Shown here: in pieces, positions 51,173-59,502 of the stretch | How positions within the stretch are numbered: position 1 is the stretch's first letter | How the letters are laid out: the number at the start of each line of letters is the position of its first letter | DNA from: CAZZDK01 sp964652235 | Lineage (GTDB): Bacteria; Pseudomonadota; Alphaproteobacteria; UBA9219 | Direction of reading: 5' to 3' | DNA length: 64,000 bases | Assembly: GCA_964652235.1 (NCBI GenBank) | Contig: CAZZDK010000010.1 | Coordinates: 7,649 to 71,648, forward strand | Position numbers and translations under genes: made by a program | Notes under the pieces: model-generated | What the model was told of the DNA's origin: nothing | Databases searched by the model: none | The model's input: only the letters and a program-made list of their open reading frames with translations

Positions 51173-51930
51173 AACCGTACGCTCTTGCTTTCGTACCGGC
51201 GGCCCAGGAAGGACGGCATTTTGCTGCCGCCGTGGCTGCCGGGGAATTGCGCCATCTGATAGGACAAGTCCGTCTTGGTGCGATAGCTCCACAAAGCGTC
51301 CGGATTCTGGTGGTAGAAAAGATCCGAAACCGCCTCGGTCCGTACCCAGTCGATCACCTGCTTGCGGTGGACCAGCTTCCAAACGCCTGCCGCGCCCGAG
51401 GGGCGGCGCTCGGCGCGGTCGAGGAAACGGCTGCCGATGAAGACGTCCTCGCGGCCCGTCGGTTTGTCGAGGCGGAAATGCGCGTGGCAATAGGATTCGA
51501 CAAAGGCCGCGTCGCCCTCAAGCGTCACGCGCACATTGCCGATGAGATGGTGGGATTCCCTGATTTGCGTCAAAACCCCGACGACCCAATGGACGTAATC
51601 GCCCGACGTTCCTTGAAACACGCCAGGGCCGAGATCGACCGTCGCGTCCGGGTGAAAGACCGAACGCAAAAGCGTTTCGTCGATCCGGTCGAGTCCCCGC
51701 GCCGCGCTGTACAAAAGATCCGTAAGCTCGCTTTTATCCACGACGGCCTGGAGCCGGAGCGGCAGAAGCGGGCCTGAGGAGCGGACGGCCAAGGGCTCAA
51801 CGAAAGAAGGGCCCATGGTTCGCTTCAAGAGCGCCGTTTTCTTTTTCGTTTTGGCGGGCGTCGCCTTTGGCTTACGGGCGGCGGGCTTGGTCTTTGGGGA
51901 CGGAGCGGAGGTCTTTTTCGCTTTTGCCAT
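51169..51930 (-). CDS. SnoaL-like / NTF2-fold protein with a basic tail
   Basis: This 253-residue protein has a lysine-, alanine- and proline-rich N-terminal tail of about 37 residues (AKKTSAPSPKTKPAARKPKA) like histone H1 or a ribosomal extension. A SnoaL-like domain (PF13577 type) follows: ELTDLLYSAARGLDRIDETL, FHPDATVDLGPG, HHLIGNVRVTLEGDAAFVES and VWKLVHRKQVIDWV. Such domains are found in ring-hydroxylating dioxygenase small subunits and in steroid isomerase-like proteins. No dioxygenase partner is nearby. The region upstream is AT-rich and 457 bases long. Function unknown. Confidence 0.72.
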   Translation of the reverse strand: MAKAKKTSAPSPKTKPAARKPKATPAKTKKKTALLKRTMGPSFVEPLAVRSSGPLLPLRLQAVVDKSELTDLLYSAARGLDRIDETLLRSVFHPDATVDLGPGVFQGTSGDYVHWVVGVLTQIRESHHLIGNVRVTLEGDAAFVESYCHAHFRLDKPTGREDVFIGSRFLDRAERRPSGAAGVWKLVHRKQVIDWVRTEAVSDLFYHQNPDALWSYRTKTDLSYQMAQFPGSHGGSKMPSFLGRRYESKSVRF

Positions 51931-52387
51931 GATATGCGCCTCGGTGTTTCAGGTGTCTTTCTTTAGGTCTAGCACGGGTCGTTGCGTTTTCGTACATATT
52001 TTTCATAGGGTTAGTATGAAAACGATTTTTGTGATCCTTAAAGGCCATTTTTTACCCGTTAAGTCCGTAAAAAAACCGTCAGAAAGCATAAAATGAAGAT
52101 TGATGGTCCTTTTTTTAGCATTAAAAGACATTTTAGGCTTTATAAAGCAAAAAAATTATGGAAATTCTTCAAAAAACACCAAAAATGCAAACGAAAAGGC
52201 TACGAAAAGCTCATTTGGTCGTCAAAACATAAAAAACAATAAATGATTAACAAAAAAGGTTTTGGATCAGGAATGAAAAAAGAGAGGAAGGCTGGAACGA
52301 ATCGAACCGAAAGCCCCCTTTTTTCTGCCTCTTCTGGTGTGGTGGCCTTAATTAATTCTTAGCGCCGAAAAGGCAAAATCGCCCCCT
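51931..52387. other. AT-rich intergenic island
   Basis: This 457-base gap is clearly richer in A and T than its surroundings, with many A-runs. It lies between two divergent genes and so carries their promoters, but I cannot define them. Two tiny overlapping frames are possible: 52016-52096 (26 codons) and 52093-52242 (49 residues, rich in Lys), overlapping at ATGA. Neither has a convincing ribosome site. Confidence 0.5.
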
Positions 52388-52861
52388 ATGACGAGTGCCG
52401 AATCTTTCCAGGATCGCATCGCCGGGACGAACATCGATTCGCGGTCCCTGCTTTCGACGGATTATTTTAACCACTTCAACGAAGTGGTCATGATGCTCGG
52501 CATGGTCGGCGATATGCCGGAAATTCTCGACGAGATCGACAAGTGGGATTTCAAAACCTATCGGGAGCATTTCATGGAAAGCGGGCTAGGATTCGCGCCG
52601 CTTGCGATTGAATGCTACGAGGCCGCTTCGCCGGAATTGCGCGAGCGGTTTGAGAAGATTGCCACGCAAATGAGCATGCTCATCGTCGAAACGCGCGCGA
52701 AATTGAGGTCGGCGCTCGAGGCGGGCGAAATGGACAAGTTTAAGGACATGGCCCAGCTTCATTCCATGGAGCTGCAAGGGATGATCGACGACGGCGCGGC
52801 CGTCGTCCACGGCTATACGGCGGCGATGGATCAATCCAAGATCGACGCCATGTTCGCATAA
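52388..52861 (+). CDS. Hypothetical helical protein, 157 residues
   Basis: I do not recognise a family. The protein is mostly helical and acidic: FNHFNEVVMMLGMVGDMPEI, DKWDFKTYREHFMESG, then RFEKIATQMSMLIVETRAKL and MAQLHSMELQGMIDDGAAVV. It has many methionines and no membrane segment, so a cytoplasmic helical bundle is likely. The frame is clean and codon use fits neighbours. The stop is three bases from the convergent aminomutase-like gene. Upstream is the AT-rich island; the ribosome site is weak. Confidence 0.6.
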   Translation: MTSAESFQDRIAGTNIDSRSLLSTDYFNHFNEVVMMLGMVGDMPEILDEIDKWDFKTYREHFMESGLGFAPLAIECYEAASPELRERFEKIATQMSMLIVETRAKLRSALEAGEMDKFKDMAQLHSMELQGMIDDGAAVVHGYTAAMDQSKIDAMFA

Positions 52862-52864
52862 AGA

Positions 52865-53944
52865 CTAAGGATCGGAATAGAAAAACGTTTGTCCTTCGAA
52901 ATTTTGCAAAAGCCAGCCCCCTTCCGTTTCCCTGACCTGAGTTGAAAGGACGCGGACCTTGCCGTGTCCGCCCGGAATGTCGAGCATATAACGCGGAAGA
53001 AGCTGGTCGGGCAGGCGAGCCCCAAGTTCGCGGACGAGTTCGACGCCTTTTTTTAAGGGAAGGCGGAAATGCCGGGTTCCTTCGGCCAGGTCCGGATGAT
53101 GGAGATAATGCGGCCTGATCCGGCAAGCGACGAAAGCGTTCATAAGGGCGACCAGCGTTTCGATTTCGTCGTTCACGCCCTTAAGAAGAACGCTCTGCGA
53201 ATAAAGGGAAACGCCCGCATCGGCCAGACGCGCAAGAGCCGCGCGCGCGGGGGGAGACAATTCGCGCGGATGGTTGCAATGGACCAGGAGTCTTAAGGGC
53301 TGGGGGCCTTCGGCCAAGAGACGGACAAAATCCGCCGTGAAAATATCCGGCATGGAAACGGGCGCGCGCGTGTGGACGCGCAGGGCCTCGACGTGGGCGA
53401 TGCCGCGCAGTTCGCGAAAAATCTCCCGCAGACGCCGCGCGGAAAGCAGGAGAGGTTCGCCGCCCGAGAGAATAACCTCCCGCACCTCTTTATGTGTGCG
53501 AATGTAGTCGAGGGCGCGGGCCGTCTCCTCTTGCGAAAGAATCCCCCTGTCTTTGCCGACTCTTCCCCGGCGAAAACAAAAGCGGCAATAAGCCGGACAG
53601 GCCTGAATAAGATTCAAAAGCAAACGATCCGGATAACGATGCACAATGCCGGGAACGGGCGCGTGGGCTTGATCGCCGATGGGATCGGCAAGCGCGCGAG
53701 GATCGGCCTCGATTTCCTGCGGCGACGGCACGAACTGTCTGGCTACGGGGTCGTTCGGGTCGTCGGCGTCCATCAGACCAAGCAAAACGGGCGTGACGGC
53801 CAAAGGATGTCGGCGGACCGCTTCCGTCAATTCCGCCGAGGGCGAAGCAAGACCGAGATTTATCAAATCTTCGAGCGAACGCGCACAGCCGGAAAAAGGG
53901 AGCGAATCTCCCTGAAGGGAAGGGGAGGGCAGGGGAAAAAACAT
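52865..53944 (-). CDS. Lysine 2,3-aminomutase family radical SAM protein (KamA-like)
   Basis: This 359-residue radical SAM/PLP enzyme has the cluster motif CPAYCRFC (Cys116, Cys120, Cys123). The family segments VILSGGEPLLL, RVHTRAPVSMP and NHPRELSPPARAALARL follow. The C-terminus has HHPDLAEG and MLDIPGGHGK, so Asp285, Asp322 and PLP-binding Lys329 match Asp293, Asp330 and Lys337 of clostridial KamA with identical spacing (37 and 7). EpmB, which beta-lysylates elongation factor P, lacks that second Asp as far as I recall. It is shorter than KamA. It lies five bases after purH on the same strand; epmA and efp are not nearby. Confidence 0.85.
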   Translation of the reverse strand: MFFPLPSPSLQGDSLPFSGCARSLEDLINLGLASPSAELTEAVRRHPLAVTPVLLGLMDADDPNDPVARQFVPSPQEIEADPRALADPIGDQAHAPVPGIVHRYPDRLLLNLIQACPAYCRFCFRRGRVGKDRGILSQEETARALDYIRTHKEVREVILSGGEPLLLSARRLREIFRELRGIAHVEALRVHTRAPVSMPDIFTADFVRLLAEGPQPLRLLVHCNHPRELSPPARAALARLADAGVSLYSQSVLLKGVNDEIETLVALMNAFVACRIRPHYLHHPDLAEGTRHFRLPLKKGVELVRELGARLPDQLLPRYMLDIPGGHGKVRVLSTQVRETEGGWLLQNFEGQTFFYSDP

Positions 53945-53949
53945 ATCGC

Positions 53950-55533
53950 CTAATGATAAAAATGCCTGATGCCCGTGAAAAGCATCGCAATACCGGCCTC
54001 GTCCGCCGCTTCGATCACTTCGCGGTCGCGCAGGGAACCTCCCGGCTGGATAACGGACGTTGCGCCCGCTTCTATAGCGGCCAAAAGACCGTCCGCGAAG
54101 GGGAAAAAGGCGTCCGAAGCGACGGCGCAGCCTTTGGTCAAGGGCGTCTCAAGTCCCATGGCCTTCGCCGCGTCTTCGGCCTTGCGCGCCGCAATGCGGG
54201 CGCTGTCCACGCGGCTCATTTGACCCGCGCCGATGCCGACCGTCGCGCCGTCCTTGGCATAGACGATGGTGTTGGACTTGACGTGCTTGGCGACGGTAAA
54301 GGCAAAAACCATGTCGCGCATTTCCCGGTCCGTCGGCGGGCGTTTCGTGACGCATTTGAGCTCGGCGGGGTTAAGGATGATATTATCGCGCGATTGCAGC
54401 AAAAAACCGCCGGAGACCGTTTTGACGACACGTCCCGGCTCGGCGGGATCGGACATGGTTTTTGTCAAAAGAACGCGCAGGTTCTTTTTGGCGGCGAGGA
54501 TTTTTCTCGCTTCGTCGTCAATGTCGGGCGCGATGATGACTTCGGAGAAAATCTCGGCGATCTTCGCCGCCGCCGCCGCGTCAAGCTGTCGGTTGCAGGC
54601 GATGATGCCGCCGAACGCGCTGACGGGATCGCAGGCCAAAGCGCGCTCATAGGCCGAAAGAAGATCGCGCCCAAGCGCCACGCCGCAGGGATTGGCGTGC
54701 TTGATGATGGCGACGGCGGGCTGCTCGGTAAAGGCGCTGACAAGCTCGAAGGCGGCGTCCGTGTCGTTGATATTGTTGTAGCTGAGTTCCTTGCCTTGAA
54801 TCTGGATGGCTGTCGCGACGCCGGGGCGGCTTTCCCCCGTGACGTAGAAGGAGGCCGTCTGGTGCGGATTTTCACCGTAACGCAAAGCCTGGCGCAATTT
54901 GGCCGAAAGGGTCAACGTTTCAGGGTAGTCCTCGCCGAGTTGCGAGGCGAACCAATTGCTGACGGCGGAATCGTAGGAAGCCGTATGGGCAAAGGCCGCC
55001 GCCGCCATCTTTTTGCGAAAGGCGAGCGTCGTTGCGCCGTCCTGCTCTTTTATCTCGGCCAGGAAGGAATCGTATTGCGCGGGGTCGGTCAGGATCACGA
55101 CGTCGGCATGGTTTTTGGCCGCCGAGCGCACCATGGCGGGGCCGCCGATGTCGATGTTTTCGATGCAGGTCTCGAAATCAGCGCCCTTCGCGACGGTTTC
55201 GCGAAACGGGTAAAGATTGACGACGACGAGATCAATGGGCGGAACGCCGTGCTTTGCGGCTTCGGCCTGATGTTTTTCGTTGTTCCTGATTTGTAAAAGG
55301 CCGCCGTGGATTTTGGGGTGCAGCGTCTTGACGCGACCGTCCATCATTTCCGGAAAGCCCGTATAGTCGCCGACTTCAGTCACGGGGATATGGGCTTCGC
55401 GCAAAGCCTTGGCCGAGCCGCCGGTGGAGAGAATCTCGATTTTCCGCGCGGCCAGCTCCTGGGCAAGGGCGAGCAGTCCCGTCTTGTCGGAAACGGAAAT
55501 CAAGGCGCGGGCGATTTTGCGCGTGTCGGACAT
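53950..55533 (-). CDS. purH: Bifunctional AICAR transformylase / IMP cyclohydrolase
   Basis: PurH performs the last two steps to IMP. The 527-residue protein has an N-terminal MGS-like cyclohydrolase domain (ALISVSDKTGLLALAQEL, ILSTGGSAKALREAHIPV, GFPEMMDGRVKTLHPKIHGG) and the transformylase domain with LRYGENPHQTASFYV, AAIIKHANPCGVA-like AIIKHANPCGVALG, ACDPVSAFGGIIACNR and SDAFFPFADGL, and ends with AMLFTGIRHFYH. Length is normal. A candidate promoter lies at 55564-55592. Confidence 0.98.
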   Translation of the reverse strand: MSDTRKIARALISVSDKTGLLALAQELAARKIEILSTGGSAKALREAHIPVTEVGDYTGFPEMMDGRVKTLHPKIHGGLLQIRNNEKHQAEAAKHGVPPIDLVVVNLYPFRETVAKGADFETCIENIDIGGPAMVRSAAKNHADVVILTDPAQYDSFLAEIKEQDGATTLAFRKKMAAAAFAHTASYDSAVSNWFASQLGEDYPETLTLSAKLRQALRYGENPHQTASFYVTGESRPGVATAIQIQGKELSYNNINDTDAAFELVSAFTEQPAVAIIKHANPCGVALGRDLLSAYERALACDPVSAFGGIIACNRQLDAAAAAKIAEIFSEVIIAPDIDDEARKILAAKKNLRVLLTKTMSDPAEPGRVVKTVSGGFLLQSRDNIILNPAELKCVTKRPPTDREMRDMVFAFTVAKHVKSNTIVYAKDGATVGIGAGQMSRVDSARIAARKAEDAAKAMGLETPLTKGCAVASDAFFPFADGLLAAIEAGATSVIQPGGSLRDREVIEAADEAGIAMLFTGIRHFYH

Positions 55534-55563
55534 GGCTTTTCTTCCAGTTTGAGGGACGGCCTC

Positions 55564-55592
55564 TTCATATATCCTTATGCCGCCGGACTCAA
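55564..55592 (-). promoter_or_regulatory. Possible sigma-70 type promoter of purH
   Basis: Read on the minus strand, TTGAGT (55592-55587) and TATGAA (55569-55564) are 17 bases apart, with the -10 box about 30 bases before the purH ATG. Both boxes match consensus at four positions. Confidence 0.45.
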
Positions 55593-55612
55593 TGGCTGAA
55601 AAGGGGCAAAAA

Positions 55613-56632
55613 TCAAAGTTCTCTATGTAAAAGGGCCTGCTCGCCCTGGCGCACCAGGTCCGTCAGGATGTCGAGGACGGGCTTTTCCTCCTTAACCATC
55701 CCGACGATCTGGCCCGCCATGACCGAGCCTTTTTCCACGTCGCCCTCGATCACGGCCCGGCGCAGGGCGCCCGCCCAGAAATGCTCGATTTCCAATTGAG
55801 CGGCTTCCTTGGTCAAAGCGCCCGAATCGAACTTGGCGATGACCTCGCGCTGTTTTTCGATGAAAAGCTTTGTGCCCTCGTTGACGAGCGCGCGGACCGG
55901 AATGACCGGAAAGCGCGGATCGAGTTGCGGCGTCGGCACGGCATCCCGCGCGGCGGCATGAATAAAGGCCTTTTTGAAATTCGGGTGCGCGATACATTCC
56001 TTCGCGCAGACGAAAAGCGTTCCGATCTGCACGCCCGCCGCGCCCATTTCGAGATAGGAAACGATGGCCTCGCCGCGGCCGATGCCTCCGGCCACGAAAA
56101 CGGGGACGCTGCCGCTCATTTCCGGCAGGATTTCCTGGGCCAGGACCGACGTGCTGACGGGCCCGATATGGCCGCCCGCCTCCATGCCCTCGATGACGAG
56201 CGCGTCCGCGCCCATGCGAACCAATCTCTTTGCGAGCGCCAGCGCCGGGGCGAAGCAGATCAATTTCGCGCCGCCGTCCTTCACGCGCTTGATGGCGGGC
56301 GCGGACGGCACCCCGCCCGCCAGAACGATGTGGCCTACTTTCTCTTCAAGGCAGGCGTCGATCAGCGCGTCAAGCTGCGGGTGCATCGTAATCAGGTTGA
56401 CGCCGAAGGGCTGGCGGGTCAGGGCTTTGGTCGCTTGAACTTCCGCTTTCAATAAATCCGGCGACATGGAGCCGCAGGCGAGAACACCGAACCCCCCGGC
56501 GTTCGAGACGGCGGCGACGAGATTCCTTTCGCTGATCCAGCTCATCGCGCCGCCCATGACGGCGAGCTTAACGCCCAGAAAATCGCAGCCGCGCTGCATA
56601 AGCGGTTTTAGACGGGAAGAAAGAGGGACCAT
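55613..56632 (-). CDS. Nitronate monooxygenase family flavoprotein
   Basis: This 339-residue TIM-barrel FMN protein belongs to the 2-nitropropane dioxygenase / nitronate monooxygenase family, which also includes the enoyl-ACP reductase FabK. It has MGGAMSWISERNLVAAVSNA, GGFGVLACGSM, IVLAGGVPSAPAIKRVKDGG, the active-site EGMEAGGHIGP with the conserved His, VPVFVAGGIGRGEAIVSYL and GAAGVQIGTLFVCAKE. True substrate is unclear between nitronate and a fatty-acyl role. ATG 56632 fits family length; the frame runs further up into the lysC end. It follows lysC on the same strand with 58 bases between. Confidence 0.88.
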   Translation of the reverse strand: MVPLSSRLKPLMQRGCDFLGVKLAVMGGAMSWISERNLVAAVSNAGGFGVLACGSMSPDLLKAEVQATKALTRQPFGVNLITMHPQLDALIDACLEEKVGHIVLAGGVPSAPAIKRVKDGGAKLICFAPALALAKRLVRMGADALVIEGMEAGGHIGPVSTSVLAQEILPEMSGSVPVFVAGGIGRGEAIVSYLEMGAAGVQIGTLFVCAKECIAHPNFKKAFIHAAARDAVPTPQLDPRFPVIPVRALVNEGTKLFIEKQREVIAKFDSGALTKEAAQLEIEHFWAGALRRAVIEGDVEKGSVMAGQIVGMVKEEKPVLDILTDLVRQGEQALLHREL

Positions 56633-56690
56633 GCGAAAGATTTCCTGGAAAAGCCTTAAGACTGTCCGATGCCAGACATGGAAGGAAAAA

Positions 56691-57938
56691 TCAAGCGGCG
56701 CGCTCCAGACCGAAGGCGTCGTGCAGCGCGCGCACGGCCAGCTCGAGGTAATCCTCCGATATGAGAACGCTCGTCGTAATCTCCGATGTTTCAATGGCGC
56801 GGATGTTAATGCCCTTTTCGTACAAGGTTTCAAACATGAGCGCGGCGACGCCGGGGTGCGAGCGCATACCCAGGCCGACGAGCGAGACCTTGGCGATGTT
56901 CGCGTCCGTCACGAGGTTCGTGAAGCCGAGCTTGTCCTTTGTCGCCTCCAAAAGTTCGGTGATACGCTGCCAATCTTCGCGCCGGACGGTAAAGGTCACG
57001 TCCGTTTTTTGTCCGTCTCCCGACGCGGCCTGGACGATGGCGCCTACGTTGACCCCCGCGCGGGCGACGGCGCCGAAGATGTTGGCCGCGACGCCGGGTT
57101 TGTCTGGAAGGCCCGCAAGGGTGATCTTGGCATAGCCCTTGGAATGGGCGATGCCTGTGACAGGTCTGTTTTCCATGATTTCATCCTCACTTGTGATGAG
57201 CGTGCCGGGCAAGTCGCTGCCGACTTCGTTCTCGAAAATAGAGAGAATCTGGACCGGGACGGCGTTCAGGAGCCCCATCTCGATGGAGCGGGGCTGCAGA
57301 ACCTTCGAATCTTCCGCGCCCAGCGCCGTGATCTCGAGCATCTCCCTGTAGGAAAGCCGCGAGATTTTGCGGGCCTTAGGGACGATGGCCGTGTCGGCGG
57401 AATAAAGGCCCGGCAAATCCGCGTACAGATCGCACCTGTTCGCTTTAAGCGCGGCCGCCAGCGCGACGGCCGAGGCGTCCGATCCGCCGCGACCGAGGGT
57501 CGTGACGGAACGATCCTCCGCCAGACCCTGGAATCCCGCGAGAACGGCGATCTCGCCCCTTTCCAGACAGGACCGGATAGGTTCGGCGTTGACGTCTTGA
57601 ATTCGCGCGTTGCCGTGGGACGCATCGGTCCGGATCGGCAATTGCCAGCCCAGCCAGGACTTTGCGTTAAGACCCCTTTGCTCCAGCGCCAGGGCCATCA
57701 GGCCCGCCGCCACTTGTTCTCCTGTCGAGACGACGACGTCGCTCTCCCGCGGATTGGGACGGGGATTGACGCTGCGGCAATGGTCGAAAAGCTGGTCCGT
57801 CACGCCCGCCATTGCCGAAACCACGACGACAACTTTGTGGCCGAGCCGGATTTCTTTGGCGACCTTGCCTGCGGCGTATTTGATCCGATCAATGGTGCCA
57901 AGGGCCACGCCGCTGAATTTCAAAACCAAAAGCGCCAT
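56691..57938 (-). CDS. lysC: Aspartate kinase with altered N-terminal motif
   Basis: LysC phosphorylates aspartate, opening the lysine, threonine and methionine pathways. The 415-residue protein has a kinase domain with VVVVSAMAGVTDQLFDHC, FQGLAEDRSVTTLGRGGSD and DLPGLYSADTAIVPKARKIS, and two C-terminal ACT domains (ITLAGLPDKPGVAANIFGAV and VSLVGLGMRSHPGVAALMF), which mediate feedback by amino acids. The signature KFGGTSVG near the N-terminus reads KFSGVALG (residues 7-14), with four changes in a nucleotide-binding motif. The sequence is clean around it. ATG 57938 gives normal length. Divergent from ubiG, a common alphaproteobacterial pair. Confidence 0.93.
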   Translation of the reverse strand: MALLVLKFSGVALGTIDRIKYAAGKVAKEIRLGHKVVVVVSAMAGVTDQLFDHCRSVNPRPNPRESDVVVSTGEQVAAGLMALALEQRGLNAKSWLGWQLPIRTDASHGNARIQDVNAEPIRSCLERGEIAVLAGFQGLAEDRSVTTLGRGGSDASAVALAAALKANRCDLYADLPGLYSADTAIVPKARKISRLSYREMLEITALGAEDSKVLQPRSIEMGLLNAVPVQILSIFENEVGSDLPGTLITSEDEIMENRPVTGIAHSKGYAKITLAGLPDKPGVAANIFGAVARAGVNVGAIVQAASGDGQKTDVTFTVRREDWQRITELLEATKDKLGFTNLVTDANIAKVSLVGLGMRSHPGVAALMFETLYEKGINIRAIETSEITTSVLISEDYLELAVRALHDAFGLERAA

Positions 57939-58040
57939 GCGCGAAGGACCCCAAGATTTGCCAAACGAGGCGGCTATGCTATGTCTAAAAAGGCGTTTCG
58001 CCAACTTTCTTCTTTACTTTCCTTTTTTGCAGCGGTTTCC

Positions 58041-58769
58041 ATGACGTCAATCCCAAGCGTTTTTCCGGATGAAATCGTCGGTTTTTCCGCCCAGGCCGGG
58101 GAATGGTGGAAAAAGCGAGGGGCTTTCCGCGCTTTGCACGAGATGGGGCCTTTGCGTCTGCGCTATATTAAGGAACAGGTAGGCAAGCCGCTTAAAGGCC
58201 TTCGGATCCTTGATGTCGGGTGCGGCGGCGGCTTGATGGCCGAGCCGTTGGCGCGGGAAGGGGCCAGGGTCACGGGGATCGACGCCTCGCCCGAGGCCGT
58301 TGCCGTCGCGCAGGCCCATGCCCTCCAGGAGGGGCTTGAGATTGATTATCGCCTCGCCACAGCCGAAGATCTGGCCCGGGGCGCAGAGCGCTTCGATCTG
58401 ATCGTGGCCCTGGAAATCGTTGAACATATTGCAAACAGGGAGGCCTTTATGGAGGCGCTTGCCGGGCTTTTAACGCCCGGCGGGACGATCATCGTCGCCA
58501 CGCTCAACCGGACGAAGCGAAGTTTTCTTTTGTCCGTCGTCGCGGCGGAATATCTTTTGGGGTGGATACCGCCCGGAACGCACGATTGGAACGCCTTTGT
58601 CCGTCCTTGCGAGATGGTTTCCCTCTGGGAGAAAAGGGGGATAAAGGCCATCGACTGCACGGGGGTCGTTTTCAGGCCTCTGGCCCGCCGTTTCGAGCTT
58701 TGCCGGGGCCGGACTGCCGTTAACTATTTTATGGCCGGGAGAAAGGAAAAACCGGCCCGGAATCCTTGA
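58041..58769 (+). CDS. ubiG: Ubiquinone biosynthesis O-methyltransferase
   Basis: UbiG carries out both O-methylations of ubiquinone synthesis. The 242-residue protein has FSAQAGEWWKKRGAFRALHE, the family start, the SAM-binding LRILDVGCGGGLMAEPLARE, VTGIDASPEAVAVAQAHA, and later NRTKRSFLLSVVAAEYLLGW with PPGTHDWNAFVRP. ATG 58041 fits the family start; an in-frame ATG at 57981, 43 bases from the lysC start, would add 20 residues and has GAGG ten bases upstream, so it cannot be excluded. The next gene rpmB has its own promoter. Confidence 0.94.
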   Translation: MTSIPSVFPDEIVGFSAQAGEWWKKRGAFRALHEMGPLRLRYIKEQVGKPLKGLRILDVGCGGGLMAEPLAREGARVTGIDASPEAVAVAQAHALQEGLEIDYRLATAEDLARGAERFDLIVALEIVEHIANREAFMEALAGLLTPGGTIIVATLNRTKRSFLLSVVAAEYLLGWIPPGTHDWNAFVRPCEMVSLWEKRGIKAIDCTGVVFRPLARRFELCRGRTAVNYFMAGRKEKPARNP

Positions 58770-58794
58770 CTCGCCCCGGGCCGACCCCTATAAA
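58766..58794 (+). promoter_or_regulatory. Predicted sigma-70 type promoter of rpmB
   Basis: TTGACT (58766-58771) and TATAAA (58789-58794) are 17 bases apart, 53 bases before the rpmB ATG. An inverted repeat CGGCCCGG/CCGGGCCG (58753-58760, 58776-58783) straddles the -35 box and the ubiG stop, and could serve as a weak ubiG terminator or an operator. Confidence 0.7.
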
Positions 58795-58847
58795 GCGCGG
58801 CTTGGAACCATAAACGAACCCGCGGGCCTGGCCCGCCGGAGGAAAAA

Positions 58848-59141
58848 ATGTCTCGTGTATGCGCCGTTACAGGCAAAAAACCCCTTTCCGGAAACAAGGT
58901 AAGCCACGCGAACAATAAAACGCGCCGCCGTTGGCAGCCCAATTTGCAGGTTTGCTCGTTTCCTTCCGAGATTCTCGCGGGAAAAGTGACGCTTCGCCTG
59001 ACGGCGCGCGGCATTCGCACCATCGAACATAACGGCGGCATCGACGCCTGGATCATGAAGACGCCGAAAAGCCGCCTGTCGGAAGACGCGCTGAAGGTTC
59101 GCAAGGCCATGGAAAAGGCGGCGGCGCGTAAATCGGCCTAA
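58848..59141 (+). CDS. rpmB: 50S ribosomal protein L28
   Basis: L28 is a small basic protein of the large ribosomal subunit. The 97-residue protein starts MSRVCAVTGKKPLSGNKVSH and has NNKTRRRWQPNLQ and TLRLTARGIRTIEHNGGIDAW, the alphaproteobacterial form with a C-terminal helix rich in Lys and Ala. GGAGGAAAAA precedes the ATG. It has its own promoter and terminator; rpmG is not adjacent. Confidence 0.98.
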   Translation: MSRVCAVTGKKPLSGNKVSHANNKTRRRWQPNLQVCSFPSEILAGKVTLRLTARGIRTIEHNGGIDAWIMKTPKSRLSEDALKVRKAMEKAAARKSA

Positions 59142-59160
59142 CTCGTTGAAATTCTTAAAT

Positions 59161-59190
59161 AAGGCCTCGCCTTCGGCGGGGCCTTGTTTG
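59161..59190 (+). terminator. Intrinsic terminator after rpmB
   Basis: AAGGCCTCGCC (59161-59171) pairs with GGCGGGGCCTT (59175-59185), with one wobble pair, followed by GTTTGTTTT. It lies 19 bases after the rpmB stop. Confidence 0.85.
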
Positions 59191-59246
59191 TTTTCATGCC
59201 GGACGTTTGGTATAATCCCTTTGGTTTTCAAACAAGGATAAGGATC

Positions 59247-59498
59247 ATGCGGATTCCGGAGACGTCAGGAACGAATGTGCGGGAGTTTAAACAATTCCTC
59301 GCGCAGGCGCGCGCGCGACGGGTTCAGCCTGTGGAATCTTCGTCCGGAACGCCCGTTACTGTTGATGTTCTTTCTTCCGCAGAGGCGTGGAAGGAATTTG
59401 AAGCGGCGACGGCGCTCGGCGCGAGTCTGGGCCAGGTCTCTGTCCTTCAACGGCCTTTACCTGTACATAAATTGGCGTTGGAAGCGTATAAAAAATAA
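59247..59498 (+). CDS. Hypothetical protein, 83 residues
   Basis: I do not recognise this protein. It starts MRIPETSGTNVREFKQFLAQ, continues with a basic helix (ARARRVQPVES), a polar linker and a helix (SAEAWKEFEAATALGASLGQ), and ends HKLALEAYKK. GGATAAGGATC before ATG 59247 gives a good ribosome site. The start of the frame at 59184 is within the rpmB terminator and is not credible. It is convergent with the EF-hand gene, and a long imperfect hairpin lies between them. Confidence 0.5.
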   Translation: MRIPETSGTNVREFKQFLAQARARRVQPVESSSGTPVTVDVLSSAEAWKEFEAATALGASLGQVSVLQRPLPVHKLALEAYKK

Positions 59499-59502
59499 AC
59501 GC

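Noticed and set aside
53953..55296. 447-residue plus-strand open frame
   Set aside because: Antisense to purH.
56466..58040. Long N-terminal extension of the ubiG frame
   Set aside because: The open frame continues upstream across lysC antisense, but UbiG homology begins only around 58041.
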